Positions 44,001-56,700 of a stretch of 64,000 nt of DNA are shown here, in pieces. The notes below the pieces were generated by a model. That model saw only the letters and a list, made by a program, of their open reading frames with translations, ran no database searches and was not told the origin of the DNA. Positions within the stretch are counted from its first letter, which is position 1. The number at the start of each line of letters is the position of its first letter. This DNA comes from Marthasterias glacialis. Taxonomy: Eukaryota > Echinodermata > Asteroidea > Forcipulatida > Asteriidae. The translations under genes and the position numbers were made by a program. The stretch lies in assembly GCA_911728455.2 (NCBI GenBank), contig OU452228.1, positions 14,584,104 through 14,648,103 on the forward strand. The letters run 5' to 3'.

Positions 44001-46965
44001 AATCAAAGGCATCAGTGGAGGTTCCCGCTTCATCTGATGGCATAAAATCAATCTTACAATTTTGGTCAAAAATTGAAAAAAACACAAGGGGTAAGTCCAG
44101 CATTTTGTTCAAATTTGGGTCAAAAATTCACGTTTGATATTATGGTTTCAAATGATACAGTAGGGACCACTGATGCCTTTTCATGTGTGAAGACCAAGGA
44201 AGTTAGCTTTACTTTTAGAAATATTGATCTGACGGCATAAAATCAATGAAAAAAATTTTGTCAAAAATTGAAAAAATCACAAGGGGTAAGTCCAGCATTT
44301 TGTTCAAATTTGGGTCAAAAATTAACGTTTGATATTATGGTTTAAAATGATACAGTAGGGACCACTGATGCCTTTTCATGTGTGAAGACCAAGGAAATTA
44401 GCTATACTTTTAGAAATATCAATAATTTACTTGAAACAACACTGAAATTTTGCCGATAATTGTTCATATTTCAAAAAATATAACAGAAGTGGAGGTCAGT
44501 TCAGAATCAAAGGCATCAGTGGAGGTTCCTGCTTCATCTGATGGCATAAAATCAATGAAAAAATTTGGTCAAAAATTGAAAAAATCACAAGGGGTAAGTC
44601 CAGCATTTTGTTCAAATTTGGGTCAAAAATTCACGTTTGATATTATGGTTTCAAATGATACAGTAGGGACCACTGATGCCTTTTCATGTGTGTAGACCAA
44701 GGAAATTAGCTATACTTTTAGAAATATCAATAATTTACTTGAAACAACACTGAAATTTTGTCGATAATTGTTCATATTTCAAAAAATATAACAGAAGTGG
44801 AGGTCAGTTCAGAATCAAAGGCATCAGTGGAGGTTCCCGCTTCATCTGATGGCATAAAATCAATGAAAAAAATTTGGTCAAAAATTGAAAAAATCACAAG
44901 GGGTAAGTCCAGCATTTTGTTCAAATTTGGGTCAAAAATTCACAATTGATATTATGGTTTAAAATGATACAGTAGGGACAACTGATGCCTTTTCATGTGT
45001 GTAGACCAAGGAAATTAGCTATACTTTTAGAAATATTGATCTGACGGCATAAAATCAATAATAAAAATTTGGTCAAAAATTGAAAAAATCACAAGGGGTA
45101 AGTCCAGCATTTTTTTCAAATTTGGGTCAAAAATTAATGTTTGATATTATGGTTTGAAATGATACAGTAGGGACCACTGATGCCTTTTCATGTGTGAAGA
45201 CCAAGGAAGTTAGCTTTACTTTTAGAAATATTGATCTGACGGCATAAAATCAATGAAAAAAATTTTGTCAAAAATTGAAAAAATCACAAGGGGTAAGTCC
45301 AGCATTTTGTTCAAATTTGGGTCAAAAATTAACGTTTGATATTATGGTTTAAAATGATACAGTAGGGACCACTGATGCCTTTTCATGTGTGAAGACCAAG
45401 GAAATTAGCTATACTTTTAGAAATATCAATAATTTACTTGAAACATCACTGAAATTTTGCCGATAATTGTTCATATTTCAAAAAATATAACAGAAGTGGA
45501 GGTCAGTTCAGAATCAAAGGCATCAGTGGAGGTTCCTGCTTCATCTGATGGCATAAAATCAATGAAAAAATTTGGTCAAAAATTGAAAAAATCACAAGGG
45601 GTAAGTCCAGCATTTTGTTCAAATTTGGGTCAAAAATTCACGTTTGATATTATGGTTTCAAATGATACAGTAGGGACCACTGATGCCTTTTCATGTGTGT
45701 AGACCAAGGAAATTAGCTATACTTTTAGAAATATCAATAATTTACTTGAAACAACACTGAAATTTTGTCGATAATTGTTCATATTTCAAAAAAAATAACA
45801 GAAGTGGAGGTCAGTTCAGAATCAAAGGCATCAGTGGAGGTTCCCGCTTCATCTGATGGCATAAAATCAATGAAAAAAATTTGGTCAAAAATTGAAAAAA
45901 TCACAAGGGGCAAGTCCAGCATTTTGTTCAAATTTGGGTCAAAAATTCACGTTTGATATTATGGTTTAAAATGATACAGTAGGGACCACTGATGCCTTTT
46001 CATGTGTGTAGACCAAGAAAATTAGCTATACTTTTAGAAATATTGATCTGACGGCATAAAATCAATAATAAAAATTTGGTCAAAAATTGAAAAAATCACA
46101 AGGGGTAAGTCCAGCATTTTGTTCAAATTTGGGTCAAAAATTAATGTTTGATATTATGGTTTGAAATGATACAGTAGGGACCACTGTTGCCTTTTCATGT
46201 GTGTAGACCAAGGAAATTAGCTATACTTTTAGAAATATCAATACTTTACTTGAAACAACACTGAAATTTTGTCGATAATTGTTCATATTTCAAAAAATAT
46301 AACAGAAGTGGAGGTCAGTTCAGAATCAAAGGCATCAGTGGAGGTTCCCGCTTCATCTGATGGCATAAAATCAATCTTAAAATTTTGGTCAAAAATTGAA
46401 AAAATCACAAGGGGTAAGTCCAGCATTTTGTTCAAATTTGGGTCAAAAATTCACGATTGATATTATGGTTTAAAATAATACAGTAGGGACCACTGATGCC
46501 TTTTCATGTGTGTAGACCAAGGAAATTAGCTAAACTTTTAGAAATATTGATCTGACGGCATAAACTCAATAATAAAATTTTGGTCAAAAATTGAAAAAAT
46601 CACAAGGGGTAAGTCCAGCATTTTTTTCAAATTTGGGTCAAAAATTAATGTTTGATATTATGGTTTAAAATGATACAGTAGGGACCACTGATGCCTTTTC
46701 ATGTGTGTAGACCAAGGAAATTAGCTATACTTTTAGAAATATTGATCTGACGGCATAAACTCAATAATAAAATTTTGGTCAAAAATTGAAAAAATCACAA
46801 GGGGTAAGTCCAGCATTTTGTTCAAATTTGGGTCAAAAATTAACGTTTGATATTGTGGTTTAAAATGATACAGTAGGGACCACTGGTGCCTTTTCATGTG
46901 TGTAGACCAAGGAAATTAGCTATACTTTTAGAAATATTGGTACTTTGCCTTCAGAATGCAACTGA
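41060..46965. repeat. Satellite array with 309-bp long and about 195-bp short units
   Basis: Long units (L) recur with anchor positions 41512, 42011, 42320, 42823, 43132, 43441, 43946, 44450, 44758, 45457, 45765 and 46269, preceded by a diverged unit at about 41060-41400. Short units (S) equal L with about 113 bp removed between AGAAATAT and CTGA(T/C)GGCATAAA. The order is roughly L-S-L-L-S-L-L-L-S-L-S-L-L-S-S-L-L-S-L-S-S. Each L carries a frame of about 63 codons, without an ATG, containing EVSSESKASVEVPASSDGIK. Two L units (44450, 45457) are frame-shifted. Every unit carries AAGGGGTAAGTCC, a strong 5' splice-site match. Confidence 0.93.
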
Positions 46966-47798
46966 AAATTGGCAAAACTTTCGCTGTAAAAATGCTGAGA
47001 GACATTCATGTACTAGTAATTGGTAATAATATAAATTGTACAGATCAATAAATACAAAGATCTCTCTGAAGACAATTGAGATTCTTCGTATTCATTTCTT
47101 TTAAATAACTTAACTAAAGATGCGTCTGTCATTAGTTATGGCAAATAATTCATAATCTGTATAGAATTGTACTAAATGGCGCAAAATATAATAATCTATG
47201 ATGAATATTGACATAAAACAATTCATACAGATTTTTGAGAAAGAAGAAAATAAGTCTCCTTTGAATTGTCTGTGTGACAGCATGATTTGTTTGGATCTAT
47301 TGGACTTAGTAAACTGATTAAGCTTGACATTGGATCAGGCACACCCTGACTTGACAATGCCAAGAGAAGAAAGGTTCTCTTTGTTGGATCATCTGTTTTG
47401 TTTCTGGACTGAGAAAATGTCAAATTCACACAGCGTGAATTGCAAAACATCAGCCTTTACCTACGGCATAGGAGTGGCACTAAACACGGAACCATGACTC
47501 GATTGTCGGCTCACTCTCACTTAACGTCCATTCAGCCAAAATACAATGAATGAACAATGGTAGAAGCCTCTCGATGTCTCGTAATCCTCCTCTCGGAACA
47601 AAAGGACAACGGTCTTTAACGTTTGCATGTATTCACGTCATCCGGTTTCAACTAGTTAAGGAGAAACTTTGATGAATTACACACTACAGATTGAGTCATA
47701 AACCCTATCTCATGATAAAGCAAAACCAGCCAGTGAAGTTCTGCATGTAACTCACCACTAACATCCAAGTTAATCTAACCTAAATGCAAAACATACCG
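46966..47798. other. Region 3' of COQ2
   Basis: This stretch holds the probable 3' untranslated region of COQ2 (minus strand, below 47799). I did not find a clear AATAAA for that strand and recognise no other gene. Confidence 0.4.
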
Positions 47799-50700
47799 TC
47801 AAGCGCGTACAGTTTCTATTTCACTGCTATTTTCTGTCTTCGTCTTACTGTCGGATGGTTCGGATGTGGCTTTGGCCAAGGTCCCTGCAACAATACCGGC
47901 AAAGATGATGGCACCCAGCCTGCGATTGGAGTAAAACTTGTTCCAGCAGTCATCAGGGTTGTGAATGTCGACGGTCCATACCTGGCAGAAGAAGCAAAAA
48001 CAATCCACTGGGTGAGGACAGGAAGACAGAGCAAATTTGTTTCTTGAGTAAAACTTGAGTTTACTGAGGTCATTCCTGAGCAAGTTTGATCAAGGACCAA
48101 TGGTTAACAAGTGGTTTGTCAGCGACACGTACGTAGTACATGTGCACTGAAGTTGAAGTGTGAACGACTCTAGTCATGTCACGTCAACGTGACCATGACA
48201 AAATGGTGAAATCAATGTTATCACTTTTCTGATAAATGGTCCCCTCTGCACTGTGCTTATGAAACGGCTATTGGTAACCAGTGATGCGACTAACCTCGAA
48301 AGGCTTTTCGCGAATAGTCGACTAGACTAGTCCAACCATTGTCAACTAGCATGGGTTCAATCAGAGTTAGTCGAACTATGGTTAACCATGGTCCTTGATC
48401 GAACTTGCTCTCTGATTAGTGGCTGCAAATACGGTTGGGGATAAATCAGCACGTTAAAAAGCAACCTTCTGCTGAACTCAAGCCGAGGGCACCCTACTCA
48501 ACTGACGTCATGGGCGTTAAGGTCTATAGCCCTCATGCTCAAGCGCCATGTTAAATATATCCCACAATGCATCTTGGGAAACTGATTACAGCTCAAAGAG
48601 AAATCAAATTGCCAAGATGGACGCTGTGCTGTAGTACTATGCAACGTTTTATGTGTTGTGTACTGCATTACTTCAAAATTGGCACACCATGATGGTTGCT
48701 GATATTTGGATTTCACCCAGAATCCTTTGCATGTCGATCATTTCTGGTCATGAAAGCTGGGACATGCATGCATGAGCTATTGGTGATATTACAGCCTTAT
48801 TTCATAGCCCTGCTTACCGAGGAATCTTGTGCTCAAAGCTGCTAGAATGACAGGGCTTTATAGGGCACCGTAAGCAGAGAAATCTTTGATAAGCGGTGAC
48901 ATGAAGTCAGTCCCAGTGTAATCCAATGGTTCTCCTCATAATCCCGGTTCAAGTCCCGGTCGTGACACTTGTGTCCTTAAGCAAGACACTTGACCATTAT
49001 TGATGCGTCCTTCGGATTGGACGTAGAGCCGTAGGTCTTGTGTTGTGCAATGCACGTAAAAGAAACCAGTACTCTTATCGCAAAGAGAAGGAGTTTGATC
49101 GGCTTCAGATTATGCCACAGCACCTTGTAAACCATTACATGGTGCTATGTAAAGGAACAGGTCTCATACTTCAAATCAAAACTCTGCATACCTTGCAGGA
49201 AAAAATACTGAGCGCTTTGAGACGCCCATCGGGTGTGATACAGTGCTGTATAAGAACTGCGTATTATTATAATACCTTGCAGTAGTTTACAGTATAACTT
49301 ATTTAACGACAGCGTCAACACTGGGGTCATTTTATGAAACTTTGTGGAATGCAAGTTCACAGGTGCTAAAATTGCCTTTGGTCAAGAAGGGTTATCATTC
49401 ATTTGAGTGGGTGAAAACATAGAAGGCTGTACCATTATAAAGACTTCATACAACTGAAGCTAGGTCTGGATCGTCAACAAATTCTGAAGATGAGTGGAGT
49501 AATTCTGAAGACGAGCAGGGTATACTGCCAAGACCACAGCAGCTCTTTTCAGATAAAGTTTGCTAGTAATGTTTACTTCCTATCATTCACACCATGCAAA
49601 GCTTCAAACCTCACTTCCTAAAAATGTATGTGTTTGACTGCTCTTTATTTACCTGGTTGCCAACGTGAGCTGCAGTCAGAGCCACAGCTAGGTAGTAAGG
49701 CAACGTCTGTTCTGCCATGATGCCGACTGTGGTCAGACCAGACAGCATGAGGGCACCAAATCCTGTCAACCAGTACTTGGTGCTCTCGCCCATCTTGATC
49801 GATGTAGACCTCAGACCTAATGCCATGTCGTCCCTCTTGTCCTGATGGAGCAGAAAGGACATCAAGGCGGTTATTCAGACAAAGTATAGACCATGTTACC
49901 TGTGACATCACATGTTTACAAAAGAGCCACAGAACCTGGACTTCCTGCAGGCAGGATTTGTACACGGCTCAATGGGAAAATACTTTAAATCTTTCATTTT
50001 ATGGAGATTGCACTGTCCGATTGTCATCAACTTTGGATATGAAGGAAAGGGGCACATCTCACAACTAGTTCAGCTCTCATTTTAATAGCCATTGAATTTA
50101 TGTGGAAATTATGATACAAAATGTAAAAATTTCTCATATGTCCCATGCAGTATCTTGCCTGCCAGTAATTACCCTGGAATGTACAAGGTCACTCTTTTGT
50201 AAACAAGGGTCACATGGTCTATAGTATTTGCAATAAGTGGGAGAACAATCTAAAGTTTCCATCTCAAAGTTGACTGATTATAAAAAGCATAAAATTGTTA
50301 ATGATCTCATGTTACGACCCTAGCAGAGTCTTTCTCATTTTAGCCTTTGAGAAAGACTCTGCTAGGGTTGAATTGTGAGGCCACTAACAATCGTTTGTAT
50401 TTATACAACAGGTTCTTTTGGTTGTTAAGCAGTTTGCAACAGCTAAAGTTTCATTTTTTTCTGATTATAAAAAGCTCATTCAAGGACTATAATACTCCAG
50501 AGAAATAGTTATGTCTGAAATACTGTTGATGTCAGGATAATATACAAATATCGAATGCATGTGTGAGTGCATTGTCTCAGAATGTAATCACCAGGTGAAA
50601 TCTGGAGGAAATGGTCAAGCCAGATTTCACTGTGATTATTTTTTGCGACAATGCTCGAAAAAAATGCATTTAATATTCATTTTATATGCGTCACACACAG

Positions 50701-53700
50701 ATCCTTGTCATTTGAATTTTTTTTTCACAATAAATACAAAATAAACACGGAAACTCGTCCACCCAACACTCTGAAAATTCGGAAGCCCCTTTTAAGTAAC
50801 ACGACCAACTACCTGTATACACCAACCTTGTGCGCCATGACAAGACCTTGCCTCATTTTGACGAATGGGCGGGAATGATTATTTGGGGATTGATACTGCG
50901 AATTACAACGAAAACCCAATTACACCGTCCAAAAATTAAGTATGTAGGACGCGCCAATGTTGCGCCCATAAACCATGTAATTAAATGGCAAAATAAAGTA
51001 TGACACATGACGCATATTCCACCAATCAAATAACAAGGATCTGTGAGTGTGGATAATAGTAGTATTTGAAGATCTTCAACACATACAAGCATGGTACAGG
51101 CCTCGATCTTAATAAAAATGGGGGCAGGCCTTTGCTGGCCAAATCAGAGAAATTATACATGGGTATACTGGCCAAGTTGGTAGTGACAGTGCAATTTTTC
51201 TGAAGGGCATGCTGGCCTTGGTTAAGATCAAGGCCTGATGGTACGACCACAGTAACAGCAGGACCCAATTTCATGGCTCTATGTACACAAACAAATGATT
51301 AGATTTCAGTAGCAGAAATAATCGTAGCTACATGTTAGCGCATTCACAAGTTAGTAAGGATTTTTTGCCGGTGTGTGTGGGGACTTCACAGATTACTAAG
51401 AATTCTTCGCTTACACAGCTACAATCACGGACAAAATTGTTGGGACAGTGTTAACAACACCCCCGTACCCCCGCGGTTCAATGTTGTCAAGATGCGACAA
51501 GTGCTCTGGCAACTGCAATCAGAAGTGATCATTGCTTGGTTTTGCTGATAGACATGAAAGTGCTCAAGATGCGACAAGCGCTCTGGCAACTGCAATCAGA
51601 AGTGATCATTGCTTGGTTTTGCTGATAGACATGAAAGTGCTCAAGATGCGACAAGCGCTCTGGCAACTGCAATCAGAAGTGATCATTGCTTGGTTTGCTG
51701 ATAGACATGAAAGTGCTCAAGATACGACAAGCGCTCTGGCAACTGCAATCAGAAATGATCATTGCTTGGTTTTGCTGATAGACATGAAAGTGCTCAAGAT
51801 GCGACAAGCGCTCTGGCAACTGCAATCAGAAGTGATCATTGCTTGGTTTGCTGATAGACATGAAAGTGCTCAAGATACGACAAGCGCTCTGGCAACTGCA
51901 ATCAGAAGTGATCATTGCTTGGTTTGCTGATAGACATGAAAGTGCTCAAGATGCGACAAGCGCTCTGGCAACTGCAATCAGAAGTGCTCATTGCTTGGTT
52001 TGCTGATAGACATGAAAGTGCTCAAGATGCGACAAGCGCTCTGGCAACTGCAATCAGAAGTGCTCATTGCTTGGTTTGCTGATAGACATGAAAGTGCTCA
52101 AGATACGACAAGCGCTCATAGCAACTGCAATTAGAAGTGATCATTGCTTGGTTTGCTGATAGACATGAAAGTGCTCAAGATGCGACAAGCGCTCTGGCAA
52201 CTGCAATCAGAAGTGATCATTGCTTGGTTTGCTGATAGACATGAAAGTGCTCAAGATGCGACAAGCGCTCTGGCAACTGCAATCAGAAGTGATCATTGCT
52301 TGGTTTGCTGATAGACATGAAAGTGCTCAAGATGCGACAAGCGCTCTGGCAACTGCAATCAGAAGTGCTCATTGCTTGGTTTGCTGATAGACATGAAAGT
52401 GCTCAAGATGCGACAAGCGCTCTGGCAACTGCAATCAGAAGTGCTCATTGCTTGGTTTGCTGATAGACATGAAAGTGCTCAAGATACGACAAGCGCTCAT
52501 AGCAACTGCAATCAGAAGTGATCATTGCTTGGTTTGCTGATAGACATGAAAGTGCTCAAGATGCGACAAGCGCTCTGGCAACTGCAATCAGAAGTGATCA
52601 TTGCTTGGTTTGCTGATAGACATGAAAGTGCTCAAGATGCGACAAGCGCTCTGGCAACTGCAATCAGAAGTGATCATTGCTTGGTTTGCTGATAGACATG
52701 GGATTGCATCTGTCACTTATCATGTAAGCTGAGAATGCTAACAGTTTTAGCACAGAGTTCCAGGGTAAACAGAGCCATGAAATGAGGTCCTGCTCAGGCC
52801 TGGATAATGTTTGACAAGGAACACAGAGGTGCACTGAGTATTTCATAATTACCTGATGTCCGTAGATTGTATCGTAAACCACAGTCCATGCAATACAAGA
52901 CGTGTAGAGAGGCAATACAACGCTCCAGTCACATGACCCATGAACTGCTGAATAGCCAATCAGAGCTCCAAAGTTTATTGTTAGGCCTGTGTTCCAAAGA
53001 AGTTCAACAAAAACAAAATTAATCAAAGGTTAATTTATTCTCATCACACAACCTAAACTGAACAGTCAATCAGAGCAATCTAATTTGATCTACTCTTGGA
53101 TCCTCTACTCAGGTCAAAGGTTAATTTGTCTTGTAAGCTGCCCCAAACTAAATAGCCAATCACCCTCTTCTGTGGATGCTCCCTTCAGGTCAAAGGTGTG
53201 ATATATAGACCATGTGACCCTTGTTTACAAAAGAGTGACCTTGTACATTCCAAAGCAATTACTGGCAGGCAAGATACTGCATGGGACATATGAGAAATTT
53301 TACATTTTGTATCATAATTTCCACATAAATTCAATGGCTATTAAAATGAGAGCTGAACTAGTTGTGAGATGTGCCCCTTTCCTTCATATCCAAAGTTGAT
53401 GACAATCGGACAGTGCAATCTCCATAAAATGAAAGATTTAAAGTATTTTCCCATTGAGCCGTGTACAAATCCTGCCTGCAGGAAGTCCAGGTTCTGTGGC
53501 TCTTTTGTAAACATGTGATATCACAGGTAACATGGTCTATAGCATATGATAATACTTACTTGTCTGCCCATAGTCGCAACAGTCTGAGGCATGGGTATGA
53601 TTACATAAAGGACCCATTGCATAATTTTATGTACTGTTTTATTGAGTTTTGAGCTTTGGGGTTGTTTGTTTGTTTGTTTGTTAGTTTTTTAGGGGGGTGG

Positions 53701-56700
53701 GTTCGGCAGGGGTGTTCAGTCCTGATTGCTTCTTTCTTGAAAGGACAAGGGCACCAAGGCATTTTCTTCTTAATAAAGGGCACCTCTGTGAGGAAATTGT
53801 AAATTTCTATTGGAACATTTCAAGGGCACCAAGGCAATGACCAGGGGCAACGGAGGCAATTGTCTCTGTTGCCTCCGTGAAGTATCATGCCTGGGTGTTA
53901 CAAAATCACCTTTCACTGGATGCCATTAAACATACAGCAAGTCCACTGAGAAATGGGAGAGGAATGGAGGAGTCGGTTTATTTTCTATGACGCAAAAGCT
54001 CCAGCTACCAGCTACCTTGATCCATAAGCCCTTTTCCAAACCATGGCTTCGTCTTAGGCTCAGGCTTAGGCTCCGGCTTAGGCTCTGTCAGTTATTTTGA
54101 AACCGTACACTTTAGGTCAGAGGCTTCAAACAGGCTGACGGAGCCTAAGCCAGAGAACAAGCCCAAGCCATCATTTCGAAAAGGGCCATAGAATGGATCA
54201 ACAACAGGAATAAGTAGAAATATTCTCACCAAGAAATGCCTGCGGCCAGTAAGTAATCCTCTTCATCAGTGGGTAGACGACGATTGGTAGAACAGCAACA
54301 AATCCAAGAGCTATGCTGCATACAAAGACGGGACAGCAAGAAAATTTATTTTAAAAAAATCCAACACATCATTCAGCCACTGTCTACAAGCAAGTATTGT
54401 GCTGAAATGATCAGATAGAATCGGATAGAACCTTCCTCTCAGAAACCATTGTATTTTTAGTGCTTCTCCCTTGGGATGTTTGTTGATTACTCTAAAAGCT
54501 CTTTTAAATGCCTAATCATCACAATGTCTTCAAAGTGTCTTCAAATTTGAGGTCTTCAAATGCGATTTTCTCAATTTTGACAGTATTTCAGACAGAAATA
54601 TTTCCCTGGAAGATAGAGCTGGTATGAACTTTATAATCAGTATACTCTCAGATTGAAACTATTCAAAGTTTCTTCTGGTGTTTACCTATCCTGTACTTTG
54701 TCTGGACCTGTATGGAAATGAGGCACTGCTGAGAGATTTTAAGTATTTTGTAAAAAGGCCACATAAGAAATGAGGGGATCTGCAAGAAGAATCTCTGAGC
54801 TATCTGGCCGTACAAAAAATTGTCTAAAATACTGTTAAAAAAGTGGAACTAAAGTGGTATGGTCACATCGCTCAATCAGCTAGTCTGGCAGTTGTGATCT
54901 TGCTAGGCCTCTGTGAAATTTCCGACCTGCAGATGGTAATGGGTTAGTAGTAGTATTGGCATACCCGTTATCCTTGATGGCAAGGCTGTTATGGGCTAAT
55001 GGGCTAATGGCGCAACGGCTGGCTCAGCGTCACACACACACTGCAACCACACACACTGCAACCACACGACCAAATTATTTGTACAGACCTGAAGCCACAC
55101 AACACAACAGCTCACATGTACATTGCGTCTTACGGATTTCATTGACTCAGTGTTTATGAGAGCAGTGTGGGCCTCGGTTCGGTTTGATTGTGTGGTGGTA
55201 GGGGTCTGTATGCCACATTAACAGGCACTGTATGTGGCAGTTATGCTAGGGCAATAGACCTTATGCACATGACATCACTGAAGAAGGGCGCCCTCATGTA
55301 TAGGTCAAAAGGATTTGCCCATCCTGTGCACCAGTCGTCATACTTAGCTTTGCATAACCATTGTTTCATCACCGTTTTACCTCTATGGGGCCAGCCAGGG
55401 CTGTGTTGGTGCCAGCAGCCCGGCATTTGGGACCTGCCCATGATACCCTTGCAATCAAGGCTTACCTACCTGTATGGATTAAGAGTCAGCAATATCCCCA
55501 ATGCTACACTAAGCTGAGCTGCTAGGAAGACTAGGGCCTGTCTAGAGCTGATGTCACCTGCGGCTATGGGTCGTAAGCGTGTCCGTTCAACCTGTTCAAA
55601 ATAACATCAACTTTTCAAGTCAGTGGCATTACAGTAACTGCGAAACTAATACATGTCAACATTGAATATTTGGTTCATTTATTATTGGTCAAGGGATGTA
55701 CCAGCATCATATCACTTGATCAACAATTGAGCCAAAAATGCTAATACAAAATGGTCTGCTAAAACACCAGTGCAAATTTTTGCACAAATACGAAAAGCCC
55801 CTATACGTCCCACACCAGTGCACATGACCACAAATGATCGACACGCAAAGGATTCTGCGTGATATCCGAGTCCAAACAACATCGGCAACCATCACAGCAC
55901 ACTGATTTTGAAGCAATGCGGTACACAACACTGGCATAGTAAACTATAGCTTAGCGTCCACTATAGCGCATGTATCTCAGTAGCTAGATCAAGGCGCTTT
56001 ACAACATTTTTATTTCTGTTCATCAGGCATACTTGGACCATTCCTCAAACTTTCTCAACTCCCTGGGGAGCATTCAACCCCAAGCTGCTTTATCAGGGCT
56101 AAGGGGTTGATCTAACACAATGCAAACAACCCTCTCATGTTCCCAATTTAATATACACCTGGGTTAAGAGAAGCAATTATTGTTAAAAGTGCCTTGCTCA
56201 GGGACACAAGTGTCATGACCGGGAATGGAACCCACAATCGGCCATAACACACCACTGGTTGTGGGTGGTTAGGGTTAAGAATTAGTGATCATTAACCCTC
56301 CTACTATTTCTGGAGACAACCAACCCATACCTCACTGTGCATTTTGAGGCATACACATGTTGGTGTAGAGAGTAGAGCCATTGCCCGAAGTGCTTCAATG
56401 AGAGTGGTAAATTGGAGAAGTCAACAGCTGGGCTCAACTGCGATGGAATCTGGGGTCACTGTTGGAAGAGATAAGGTTCTCAACCTTGGTCAATTTCTGC
56501 AGTGGCAATCTGTGGCACTGATTGATCACAAATACAATGACAGGGAAGTGTGGCATGGGTTACCTCACCGTTGCGTGCAAAGTACTGTAAGTATGTGGGA
56601 GATTTCGAGGCAACTTGGAGTATGTGCCTATAGGACTCAAACTCTGGTGTTTCTGATCAGCAGAGTGTGGGTTCGAGTCCCGGTCTTGGCACTTGTTTTT

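Noticed and set aside
51532..51930. A 132-codon frame with repeated peptide [17 protein letters not shown]
   Set aside because: It is the 76-bp minisatellite read through. The unit is not a multiple of three, so the peptide cycles between frames.
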